DNA of 64,000 nucleotides from Nemertoderma westbladi (taxonomy: Eukaryota > Xenacoelomorpha > Nemertodermatida > Nemertodermatidae), in contig JAUCBJ010007594.1 in the NCBI GenBank assembly GCA_032718475.1, forward strand, positions 1-64,000, given 5' to 3'. Below are positions 1 to 10,056 of the stretch, piece after piece. The number at the start of each line of letters is the position of its first letter. The stretch's first letter is position 1. A model generated the notes under the pieces. It was given only the letters and a program-made list of their open reading frames with translations. It did not search any database and was not told the DNA's origin. The position numbers and the translations under genes were made by a program.

Positions 1-1053
1 CACTGGACCATTTCTTGTGTCATTTTTGGGAGCACGAAAAGTGCTAGTAAATTTTTATTTGAAAATATTAAATACCAGGTTTTGCGATTAGAAACTTCCT
101 TTATTTAGGTTTTCGCATATGCTGAGTTCAATGGTGACATTCACAAAGACGTTGCATTGTGTCTAGCACCTTATTTTTGGGTGCGGTGCGGCACGAAAAT
201 TACAAGTAGCAGAAATTTTGGAATTTATTTGGTCACGGATCTGTGGGTTAGAAAGGTATATAACAGGGTTTTCGCATATGCTGAGTTCATTGGTGACAAT
301 CCTAAACTCGTTGCATTGAGTCTAGCACCTGATTTTTGGGTGCGGTGCGGCACGAAAATTACAAGTAGCAGAAATTTTCGCGCAACATGCAGGGTGCAAA
401 AAAGTACAATTTCACACATCCGAGTAAGTCCAAAACATGTTTCATTGTAATCAGCACCCAAAAATACCCCTTCTTACATAAAATTTATGTCGATTTGATG
501 TTGTTACAAAATGAAATTTTTTCATTACCAGCACTTTTCGTGCAACATGCAAAAAATAACAATTTCACACATCCGAGTAAGTCCAAAACATAATTCATTG
601 TAATCAGCACCCAAAAATACCCCATATTACATAAAGTTTATGTTGATTTGATGTTGTTACAAAATGAAATTTTTTCATTACCAGCACTTTTCGTGCAACA
701 TGCTGGGTGCAAAAAATAACAATTTCACACATCCGAGTAAGTCCAAAACATAATTCATTGTAATCAGCACCCCAAAAAACCTTATTAGGCAGCAATAGTT
801 ATAGATATCTTAAGTCTAAAAAAATTTCGATTTTTTTTCAGACACTATGAAAAAAAGGGGGGCACCCACCGAAAAGTAGCAATCCGTTGAAAATAAAAAT
901 AGTGCCAAAAGGTGCGCCGATAAAAGTTAGGAAAAGTCAAGAAATTTGCGTATCTCATTTTTAGTGCTTCTATGTTTGTAATCGATTTTTGATAGGGGGG
1001 GGGGGGGGGGGGGGTTCATATGAACCCCCCCCCCCCCCCCGGGACTGAAACGG
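1..1053. mobile_element. Right part of a TTAA-flanked, satellite-bearing element (element A)
   Basis: The stretch is built of diverged internal repeats of roughly 120-170 bp. Each contains a GGTTTTCGCATATGCTGA-like segment (about 108, 269) or a GCACGAAAATTACAAGTAGC-like segment (about 191, 350), followed by inverted versions at about 440-780. It ends in a G-run/C-run hairpin and then GGGACTGAAACGG directly before TTAA (1054-1057). The other end lies outside the window. No transposase is encoded; the short ORFs here are repeat translations. The piggyBac-type TTAA target is inferred from the other elements of this window. Confidence 0.5.
995..1040. repeat. Poly-G / poly-C perfect hairpin
   Basis: Twenty G residues, then TTCATATGAA, then sixteen C residues form a perfect inverted repeat beside the right end of element A. 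Similar hairpins sit near the ends of elements B, C, D and E. Confidence 0.9.
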
Positions 1054-1223
1054 TTAAAGCTTCTCGCGCGACTTTCTCGGCCCTCTCTCTGTTCTCTCTA
1101 ACCAGTTTCTTTCTCCTTCTCTAGCAACGCACTCCCTTCCTCTAGCTGTCTCTCTAATTCTCTCTGGTCTAGCGCCGCCAGATCGAGTTGCCACGCCAGA
1201 TTTCTACTATTACTATTACTACT

Positions 1224-2021
1224 CTATATTACTATTTCTTGCACCCGTCTTTCTTTTACGGAGGATGTAGCAGACTTATCGGTTACGACGGACTCCCTCC
1301 GCCTTCCCGTCCTACTAACTTTCGCCCGCCTCCCAGAACTTTCTCCGACCGACGAGACCGAATCCTCGGGGTTAACCTCGGATTTGCCCTCCTGCGGTCC
1401 CCTCCAACCCACTAATTTTATCCCCCAGGCATCGACTAAGTATGGCCCTATGTACACTACACCAGGCTCCATACCCCTACATTCCCATAGTTCAAACAGT
1501 TCGCTGGCAACCCCTCTTGCTCTCTCATTGGCTAGTTCTCCCTGCCCAAAACGCATCAAGTAGTTAAAATGTTTATTCGACTCACCTAGCCGCTTCTCTA
1601 ACTTCACCTGATCTATCTTGGCCCCTCCTTTGGCTTCTCTTAGTTGTTTTCGGGTCGCGTTGTAGGCCCGTCGGAGTCGGTCGCTAACCCCGACGTCTTC
1701 GTCGCCGACGTCTCCTCTATCCCTCCGTGTACGGCGTCGTACCAGCGGCCCCACCGTCGCCGTTCCGGTGGGCCGTCCATCGCCCTTGGCCTGTGGCTGG
1801 CCGGCGACATCGGCACGTCGACCGCCGTCGTGTGTCGACTCGTCCCCCTCTTCTCCCGACTCGTCCTCTCATTGTAGACGGCCCCCTCTTGTTTGGATTA
1901 CCAGGTCGTCCCTGATTGACGGTTCCGGCGTCGTGGGTCGGTACCGTTGCGTCGCGGCCTCGCGGATCGTTAGGTCGCCGTCCGGGGTCCGCGGTGGTGT
2001 CGTCTCTCCTTCTCTACTCAT
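1224..2021 (-). pseudogene. Gag-like ORF of a retroelement, interrupted by one TGA
   Basis: Reading leftward from an ATG at 2021, one frame of 266 codons runs to 1224 with a single internal TGA at codon 51 (1871-1869). The frame is the same before and after it. The product is basic and acidic by turns, rich in R, E and D, with a helical middle part (YNATRKQLREAKGG, then a segment with FNYLMRFGQGELANERARG) and a low-complexity tail. It is more GC-rich than the surrounding DNA. No zinc knuckle or protease was found, so Gag identity is inferred from the long charged ORF next to a leader-like region (4811-5380) rather than from a diagnostic motif. The first 48 nt of the frame recur at 3248-3295 because of a tandem duplication. 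Confidence 0.4.
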
Positions 2022-4517
2022 CTTTTGGGTTTAGGTCGGTGGCTGACAGTTACAGTTAGTTTCTTTGAGTGAATGGATTGAACTGACTTAGGGCAGATGA
2101 TGTCTTAACCCTATTACCACTGGGGGGGGGGCCGAATCGGCCCATTCCTAGTTTTTAGTTGCTGTAACTATGCAACCACATTACGTACCGGCCCAATTTT
2201 TTGTGAGAATTAGCCAAATTTAATGCTGCATCTTTTGCAAAAAACGCCGTTGCAATTGGATTTCTACTTTTCGATGTGGGTGCCACCTCAAAATTTGGTC
2301 TCCAGCACCAAAATTTTTGAAATTTTCGAATTTTACAAAATCATTCGTGATTTAGTAATTATTTATGTTTGGGCTGTTTTTATTTATTTTTATTGGTTTG
2401 GATCACTCTAATGCTCTATACAAGCATGTAAGTGTAGTGGTACGTCATTTTTGGAGCAACAAATTTAGGGCGTGGCACTTTAAAATTTCAAAATTATTTT
2501 ATTCGGAAAATTTACTAAAGTTCTGATTTCGAAGCATTTTTACAGGTTTTCTGGAGCGCTGAATCGATTGAAAGTAATATAGAAGCCTGAAGACTTAGTG
2601 GTTCGCCATTTTTGGTGCACCAAAATTAGGGCGTGGCACTTCAAATTTTGAAAAATACGAGATTCGGAAAATTTACTTAAGTTTTGATTTCAAATTAATT
2701 TTATAGGTTTTCTGGAGCGCTGAATCGATTGAAAGTAATATAGAAGCCTCAAATCCTTTGTGTACGTAATTTTCGGTGCACCAAAATTAGGGCGTGGCAC
2801 TTCAAATTTTCAAAATTACTTTATTCGGAAAAAACACTAAAGTTTTGATTTCAAAAAATGGCTAACTTCTAAGTCTTCAGGCTTCTATATTACTTTCAAT
2901 CGATTCAGCGCTCCAGAAAACCTATAAAAATGCTTTGCAAATCAAAACTTTAGTGTATTTTCCGAATCTCATATTTTTCAAAATTTGAAGTGCCACGCCC
3001 AATTTTTGGTGCACCAAAAATGGCGAACCACTCAGTCTTCAGGCTTCTATATTACTTTCAATCGATTCAGCGGCCCAGAAAACCCATAAAGATGCGTTGA
3101 AATAAAAAAATTAGGGGCATTTTCTGAATATCTAATTTTTCAAAATTTGAAGTGCCACGCCCACTTCTTAGGTGCACGAAAAATAGCATCCACTTCAATT
3201 TTTGGAAGTGGAATATAATCACATTCGATTCAGCGTCTTTCGATTCAGTCGCCGTCCGGGGTCCGCGGTGGTGTCGTCTCTCCTTCTCTACTCATCTTTT
3301 GGCTTTAGGTCGGTGGCTGACAGTTACAGTTAGTTTCTTTGAGTGAATGGATTGAACTGACTTAGGGCAGATGATGTCTTAACCCTATTACCACTGGGGG
3401 GGGGGGGGGCCGAATCGGCCCATTCCTAGTTTTTAGTTGCTGTAACTATGCAACCACATTACGTACCGGCCCAATTTTTTGTGAGAATTAGCCAAATTTA
3501 ATGCTGCATCTTTTGCAAAAAACGCCGTTGCAATTGGATTTCTACTTTTCGATGTGGGTGCCACCTCAAAATTTGGTCTCCAGCACCAAAATTTTTGAAA
3601 TTTTCGAATTTTACAAAATCATTCGTGATTTAGTAATTATTTATGTTTGGGCTGTTTTTATTTATTTTTATTGGTTTGGATCACTCTAATGCTCTATACA
3701 AGCATGTAAGTGTAGTGGTACGTCATTTTTGGAGCAACAAATTTAGGGCGTGGCACTTTAAAATTTCAAAATTATTTTATTCGGAAAATTTACTAAAGTT
3801 CTGATTTCGAAGCATTTTTATAGGTTTTCTGGAGCGCTGAATCGATTGAAAGTAATATAGAAGCCTGAAGACTTAGTGGTTCGCCATTTTTGGTGCACCA
3901 AAATTAGGGCGTGGCACTTCAAATTTTGAAAAATACGAGATTCGGAAAATTTACTAAAGTTTTGATTTCAAATTAATTTTATAGGTTTTCTGGAGCGCTG
4001 AATCGATTGAAAGTAATATAGAAGCCTCAAATCCTTTGTGTACGTAATTTTCGGTGCACCAAAATTAGGGCGTGGCACTTCAAATTTTCAAAATTACTTT
4101 ATTCGGAAAAAACACTAAAGTTTTGATTTCAAAAAATGGCTAACTTCTAAGTCTTCAGGCTTCTATATTACTTTCAATCGATTCAGCGCTCCAGAAAACC
4201 TATAAAAATGCTTTGCAAATCAAAACTTTAGTGTATTTTCCGAATCTCATATTTTTCAAAATTTGAAGTGCCACGCCCAATTTTTGGTGCACCAAAAATG
4301 GCGAACCACTCAGTCTTCAGGCTTCTATATTACTTTCAATCGATTCAGCGGCCCAGAAAACCCATAAAGATGCGTTGAAATAAAAAAATTAGGGGCATTT
4401 TCTGAATATCTAATTTTTCAAAATTTGAAGTGCCACGCCCACTTCTTAGGTGCACGAAAAATAGCATCCACTTCAATTTTTGGAAGTGGAATATAATCAC
4501 ATTCGATTCAGCGTCTT
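1974..4517. repeat. 1.27 kb direct tandem duplication
   Basis: 1974-3239 and 3248-4517 are near-identical. The spacing is 1274 bp before the G-run and 1278 bp after it, because the run has 10 G in the first copy and 14 G in the second. The duplicated block includes gag-leader DNA (1974-2108) plus the left end of element B, so the duplication happened after B inserted. An 8 bp filler (3240-3247) marks the junction. Confidence 0.93.
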
Positions 4518-4806
4518 GAAAAACCTACTAAATCTAGCCAACACTGCCACACTATAAGTTTTTAGAAAACTAAAAATTTTGTAATTTTGTCCTGGGACTA
4601 CTTTTATTTTTCATCAAAATTATGAGTCCCTGCTTATGAAATTTTAACTTTTTAAGGTTTGGTAGTGTTCATCTATAGTTGTTTCACCAACAGCCCAAAT
4701 TTTGTAGGATTTCATTGGACGACTACAAAAATATAGTGGGTGGGCCGAATCGGCCCCCCCCCCCCCAGTGGTGCTAATGGTCAAAACACCCCAGTGGTAA
4801 TAGGGT
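2109..4806. mobile_element. TTAA-flanked non-autonomous element with internal inverted satellite units (element B)
   Basis: TTAA at 2105-2108 and at 4807-4810 flank termini reading CCCTATTACCACTGGGG at the left and its exact reverse complement at the right. Just inside both ends are G-run/C-run hairpins with a GGCCGAATCGGCC core. Internal units of about 160 bp (with GGTTTTCTGGAGCGCTGAAT and GGGCGTGGCACTTC) occur first in one orientation, then inverted. The left end is present twice (2109 and 3383) through the 1.27 kb duplication. No transposase is visible. TTAA plus CCCTAT-type ends suggests mobilisation by a piggyBac-type transposase. Confidence 0.8.
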
Positions 4807-4810
4807 TAAC

Positions 4811-5380
4811 ACTGTGACGGGATCCACCGAGGATCCCAATATATCCGGTTATCTTAACTACGCATCCCCGCCGTGTGTATGTGAAAGGATCGTTTGAGAG
4901 TTCTGATGTTGTTAATTCTCCAATATATTATGTATAATACAAATGTTAAATGGATAAAGTGTAGACACATTCAGATGGTAATTGATTAACTAAAGTAAAG
5001 TGAATGATGGCGGCAGTAGACGGTCTTAAGAGTTACCGTACTACCCTAACTGAACTGACTAACTAAAGTAAATGAAATGACATAGTAACTGGTAATATAT
5101 ATTGCACTGGTTGGCCGTATTACATTACTCAGTGGATGCCTCCCCCCCCCTCCCCCATTGGCTAATAACTCACTTCTCGCCCTCCCATCTCTCTGGGAGT
5201 GCTTCCCCCCGCTACTGTCACTCTCTCCCTCCCGGAGGTGTAACATCTGACCCCCGCTGTGTGTGTCCCTTTGGGGTTTGTCGCCCCGCTTATTGGGGTG
5301 ATACAAGGTTGATTGGTAATCAACCTTGTTCTCCCAATATTGCTTAAAGCTCACTTTATGGAGTGACTAGCGGAATTGAA
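4811..5380 (-). other. Possible 5' leader/LTR region of the gag-like element
   Basis: When element B and one TTAA are removed, this stretch joins directly to the leader before the gag-like ATG at 2021. It holds a 12 bp perfect stem (5303-5314 with 5318-5329, loop GGT), a C-run, and CT-rich patches. LTR borders and a primer-binding site were not identified. The short ORFs here are not convincing. Confidence 0.3.
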
Positions 5381-5727
5381 TTCGCTAACAAAACTGCATT
5401 GAAATAATTGTACGTACAGTATAACAATATACAGAGAATATTGCAATGTTCTAGAGTTAATATACGGAAATAATAACCTGAAGCGAATAAAACTGAATAA
5501 TCACTGATGCCATTCCAGAAGCAAATTAACCTGTTTAATTACCGAGGCCACAGGCCGATGTTATTATATTTAATTTGGGTTAATAAGGTTAATAAGGTTA
5601 ATTTGCTGAAGGATTAGGCATCAGTTAAATAACTGGGAGAAAATCTTGGGATAATAGTAGTGCCTACCCCTACCCTCGGTAGCATCTATCTAAAGAGGAG
5701 CCTTCGGGTCGCCTCAACTGTTTGCTT

Positions 5728-6372
5728 GATATGCTGCTAATAATACTAGGTGAAAGAAGAAATCAATCAGCATGTAGTTCAGCAATATCCTTGTTTTACT
5801 AGTCAGCCAGTAGTACCAGTGTTGCTGTATTCTTGTATTACATGGTGTATTCCAGTATTGTTAGTGTTAGATCAATAATTGATTTTAAGAATTTTAAGAA
5901 TTGATAATTTAGCACATGAATTATTCATGTGCTAAATGTTGGCAGTTGAAGTGCAGAAGTTGTGGTATTTATTATTAAGGATACCATTCATACCAGAAAA
6001 CCGAACTGACTAGAAAATCATGTGTGATGTGTTCTATATCTTGCATCCGCGCTTCTAGCCACACTGATGCCACTTCACTACAGTATCTCTGTCGGTAGGA
6101 CCTAACTGTGGCCCTCTTGCTGTCTTAATATTAAATACCGCAACATCTGCACTTTAACTGTTCAACATTTAGCAGATGACAAGATCCAACACTAACAATA
6201 CTTGAATACTGGAATACACTAATACCAGAATACACCATTAAAGTGCCTCTACCGGCTGACCAGTAAAACTGTTGAAATGCATGCTGATTTGTTACTGTTC
6301 CTTGGCTGCCGGGCAACAATGGTTTCTGTGTAGTATTAGACACATTCAACTTATTTTTTAGCAGCATATTAG
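5728..6372. mobile_element. Foldback (long imperfect inverted-repeat) element
   Basis: The arms at about 5728-5990 and 6115-6372 are inverted copies with indels. Matching landmarks include ATGCTGCTAAT (5731) with AGCAGCATATT (6360), GGTGTATTCCAGTATTGTTA with its inverse near 6190-6240, and AAGTGCAGAAGTTGTGGTAT with its inverse near 6135-6155. The left arm also carries a small perfect palindrome, 5908-5920 paired with 5924-5936. No coding potential was seen; type and target duplication were not resolved. Confidence 0.7.
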
Positions 6373-7583
6373 GTAAAATTTAATGCTATTTAATGCCAAT
6401 CATTTTATTACTGTTTTCTGGACAGTTTTATCCCTATGTTTTACGTAGATTACTTAATGGTGTGCTATGCGAGGAGTACATTTAGGATTACCAATTCAGT
6501 GTAATACATGTATTAAATTTCCTGTTGATCAATATTTTTACTTTTTCCGGGTGCATTACAGTGTTTTTCATCTGTTTTTCTAGTGTTTCACTGTTTTACT
6601 AGTGTTTTCCTAATTTAGAATTATCCTTCTTCCTATACCTACTGTTGTTTATAATATACTTATTGGGAATTTGATCCAAAGGTAAATTCACAGCCAGCAA
6701 GCTGGGTTTCTAGTATTGAAATATAGTTGTAATCAAATCAGGGTACTTGGTATTCACTCAGGAAGAACTCCAAACCACAGTAAATCGATTTCAACAATAG
6801 AGACTACTAAGTAGGTTTGCTGTATTTTAAGGGTGAAATTTGGCAAATTTTGCAAAATTTTAAAGGCCATGAGGCTAGGGTAGATTTATATGAAAATCAC
6901 AATTTCACATTTTGTGTTTGTTTCCAACCTATTTGACATTAAATATTTGCATCTTCCTTAACTTTTATCAAAAATACAAAATATCTGGGATTTTCAAAAC
7001 TGGCATTGCCTTCTCAAAAATTTGAAATTTTCAAGTGACGTGAGGCCCGCTTAGAATTTTTCGAAATCAAAATTTTTTTTTGCAAAGTTAGTTTAGACCG
7101 ATTTGGCATCAAAAAAATAGTGCTTCCCTTAAAAATAAAGAAAAATTTTTTTTTCAATCCACCCTAATGTATAGACTTATGCCCTCTAGCCTCTGTTTTG
7201 GTACAGAGCTTCAATGACGAAATTAGCCAGCTGTTTCTTTATCCGTAGGGTCTATGTTATATTTCGTCCAATCAGCGCGATTTTCTGTTCATGTAAATGT
7301 CGCAATGCGACAAAATCCTTCATTCTGACTTTCTGAGTTCGCCCAGAAACATCAGCGGCCAGAGAGAATCATAGAACGCAAATAAATTAACTCTTGACAC
7401 TCACATTAGAAGAAAATAACCCTTGGTCCTATCAAATATATTTTTCTTGGTCCTTGAGTGGAAAAATGTATCTTTGGTACGCAAAGGGTTGAGTAACAAA
7501 ATAAATACATATATTCGGTTTCGTAATTTAAATATTTTACTGAAAATGCTGCAGATTTTATTTATATTGTATTGAATATTTAG
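6373..7583. other. AT-rich non-coding DNA, no gene seen
   Basis: Nothing gene-like was found before the splice acceptor at 7583. If the host gene starts upstream, this is intron; the first host exon (signal peptide) was not located anywhere in 1-7583. Confidence 0.5.
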
Positions 7584-7840
7584 ATTTAAGAAAGCTGGAT
7601 ATTGTGAACAATAGTGCTGGTAGTGACTCGTCCAGGTGGGGCTGTAGAGCAAACTTGGCAGTTGATGGTATAAAGACGGGCGACCCGAAGCCAAAGCCTC
7701 CAGTTTGTAATGGATTCCATTCAGATGAATACCCACCCCATTGGTGGTGGGTCGACATTGGAAGTGAAAAGATTGTTGGTCTCGTGAGAATTTATAACTC
7801 AGAAGCTGATTTTAATAATAATAATTTATATAACTCCAAG
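7584..7840 (+). CDS. Host exon: first part of a fucolectin-type (FTP / F5-8C-like) domain
   Basis: The exon runs from after the acceptor ..ATATTTAG to the donor AAG|GTAAAT. It encodes 85 whole codons beginning around LRKLDIVNNSAGSDSSRWGC. Family features are the ANLAVDG motif and a tryptophan-rich strand (HWWWVDIG) followed by GLVRIYN, which match the start and middle of eel-fucolectin/tachylectin-4/pentraxin-type domains. These are small beta-sandwich carbohydrate-binding modules, usually secreted and often calcium-binding. Entry phase 1 and exit phase 0 let it splice in frame to 8903. A canonical fucose-binding site cannot be confirmed by eye. The start was set by the acceptor, not by an ATG. 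Confidence 0.75.
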
Positions 7841-8902
7841 GTAAATCTGTGGAATACGACTTTTGTCGGTATATAAACCATATAATAATCGTTAAAATAA
7901 ACACGGTTTCACAACCTTACAATTTTATTACACAATGTGATATATTACAAATAATCTAGTCATAATTTCATTATTTGTGTAAAGAAGCAACATTATCATC
8001 AGTATGAAGGCTTAACCAAACAGCTTAAATGTAAATTACAAGTAGCTCAGAATAAAGTAGTACGATTTATTAAAGACTACAAACCTAGGCACCACCTAAC
8101 TCCAGATGACTTTTCTGAATCTGGACTACTTAACTTAGATAGTAGAGTTAAGCAGCTACGCCTTAACCATGTGCATAAAGTGTATAATGGTAAATGTCCC
8201 AATTACCTAAAACAAAAATTCAACAGAGTACGCGATACACACTCTTACAGTACCAGAGCTAGTGCTTCAAACTTCTACCTCCCGAATTGTAAATCCTTTG
8301 TATCTGATACTTTCTTTTTTAACGGCATAAAAAATTGGAACGCTCTGCCTAATGAAATTAAAAACCTAAATAATCAACATTCTTTTAAATCTGCAGTTAA
8401 ATCTCATCTCCGTGTGCAATGTAAAAATAGGTACAATAGTCCTACAGTAAGTTATTAGTTTATTAATTATTTACTATTTATACTGTAATTACGTTTTATA
8501 ATAAATTGTTCTGTACATTACATCTTTATCGTTGAGTCGGGCATTGTCACGCTCTCGGTAAAGTTGTACATGTACATAGTGTAATTACGTTTTATATTGG
8601 TTTTAGGTTAGCGTAGTGTAATATTGTATTTGTAACCAAGTAACATAAAGGACCCCCTTGGAAATAAGCTGCAAAGCTTTAGGGGTAATCCTATATGTTA
8701 TGTTGGACAATACCTTTATACCGGTACATTGTTTGGTGTATTTGTTATTGTTTTTACATAATGTATAAATAAATCTATCTATCTATCATATTCACAGTTA
8801 TTTTCCATCAATTGTTCAATATTTTTGAGTTTTAATAATAAAATATTAATATATAATTAGATGTAATAATATAACTTATTATCGAAATTAATTTATGATT
8901 AG
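7841..8902 (+). other. Intron inside the lectin domain, largely a LINE 3' end
   Basis: The intron begins GTAAAT and ends ATGATTAG. It is 1062 bp long and mostly occupied by the non-LTR element fragment at 7990-8795. Confidence 0.7.
7990..8795 (+). mobile_element. 3' end of a CR1/jockey-like non-LTR retrotransposon
   Basis: One open frame from about 7990 to the stop at 8456-8458 encodes the C-terminal tail found after the reverse transcriptase of CR1/jockey-type LINEs: KLQVAQNKVVRFIKDYKPR, then LNLDSRVKQLRL, then SYSTRASASNF, WNALPNEIKN and a final FKSAVKSHL. The RT core is absent, as expected for a 5'-truncated copy. The 3' untranslated part ends in a short TCTA tandem tail (about 8777-8795), typical of CR1/L2-type insertions. 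It is sense to the host gene. Confidence 0.75.
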
Positions 8903-9134
8903 ATATTCGTATTGGGTGCTGGCACTGATCTGGAGGATTTATACGTTATTCGTGATAAGAGCGATCAACTTTGCGAAATGGTAACGGCTTGGATGGTAAC
9001 AAGAGACCATTGGACCATGAATTTTACATGCGAAGACGAGGGAGGTTTAGGATTATTTGGAAGATATGTCGTACTCTACGCTCACCTTGATAGAATTATC
9101 AACATCCATGAGGTGGAAGTGTTTGAGCAAATAG
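8903..9134 (+). CDS. Host exon: second part of the fucolectin-type domain
   Basis: The acceptor is ATGATTAG|ATATTC and the donor ATAG|GTAAAT. The product starts IFVLGAGTDLEDLYVIRD, continues through MVTAWMVTRDHWTMNFTCED, and closes with GRYVVLY and INIHEVEVFEQIG. The last part is the characteristic GRYV...L.L.EVEV ending of FTP/F5-8C domains. Together with 7584-7840 it gives about 163 residues, the right size for one domain plus linkers. It exits in phase 1, which fits the phase 1 EGF exon at 17597. Confidence 0.78.
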
Positions 9135-9875
9135 GTAAATTGATTACATTAATATACATAGCAACTAAAGCTATACAGTAGATCTCATAATAGCTGGAGA
9201 AATCATAAACTTAAATTATGTAATATTATAATAATATATAAATATATAATAAAAAGTACAATTTTAAATATTTTATATTCTTTTCGCTCGAATATACCCC
9301 AAAATCGGGAGAAAAAGTTTCACTTTTTTTCCTTGGGAAAAAATGTAACTTATAGTATTGCATTGATTTTACTTTTTTTCCTGGCGAAAAAAGTAAAATG
9401 AATACTTTTGGTGGAATTTCTTAAATTTTATTACCTGTGTTCAAAGAGCAACGACGTAGATTTGCGTAGGTTTGTAAGTAATTTCAACAAAATCCACTCA
9501 ATGTTACTGCAATTTTAGTGTGTGCGCAAGGCGTACTCCAAAACGGAAATCAATACCAAATATTGGTTTATATAGTTAAGAGGCTCTCTATTTCTAGTTA
9601 CGTAATAATTATATAGCAATATAGTAACATACTACAGTTCAATTTACTTTCAAAACACTACTGCAATAATGTAATAAAATAATACTAATAAAATAATTAT
9701 TTGAAAAGGCACTGATAGGCTATGTTCTCGGCGCAAATAAACCTATTGTACTCAAGTGGGTACCAGATATTTGTTCTTATAATTGTACTCTTCTCGGAAT
9801 AAATGCGTTTTGAATCGACTTTTGAATATCTTTTGGCTGTATCTGCCTGCAGTGCGTATATTCATTATTCAAGTG
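9135..9875. other. Intronic AT-rich DNA, no gene seen
   Basis: Only AT-rich sequence with a T-run/A-run inverted segment near 9315-9400. No exon with good splice sites was found. Confidence 0.5.
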
Positions 9876-9991
9876 CAATTTATTCCATATTTTTTCCAAT
9901 TTATTCCATATTTTTTCCAATTTATTCCATATTTTTTCCAATTTATTCCATATTTTTTCCAATTTAATCCATATTTTTTCCAATTTATTCC
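9876..9991. repeat. 21 bp minisatellite, about 5.5 units
   Basis: The unit CAATTTATTCCATATTTTTTC is repeated head to tail, with one A-for-T change in the fifth unit. ORFs across it on both strands are repeat translations (FIPYFFQ or EKIWNKL) and are not genes. Confidence 0.92.
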
Positions 9992-10012
9992 AGCTACCGA
10001 GATTAGATTATC

Positions 10013-10056
10013 GACCAGACGGATTATAAACGTGCGCGTTTATAATCCGTCTGGTC
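10013..10056. repeat. Perfect 20 bp stem hairpin, loop TGCG
   Basis: 10013-10032 is the exact reverse complement of 10037-10056 (GACCAGACGGATTATAAACG). It lies 22 bp after the 21 bp minisatellite. The perfect match in otherwise decayed DNA suggests a recent origin. Confidence 0.93.

Noticed and set aside
157-795. ORFs of 60-97 codons on both strands in the first 800 bp
   Set aside because: They translate the same diverged satellite units in several frames; no domain and no codon-level conservation.
6131-6367. 78-codon minus-strand ORF
   Set aside because: Falls in the right arm of the foldback element and is not open in the left arm.
9876-9991. CRISPR-like array
   Set aside because: Head-to-tail units without spacers, in animal DNA; it is a minisatellite.
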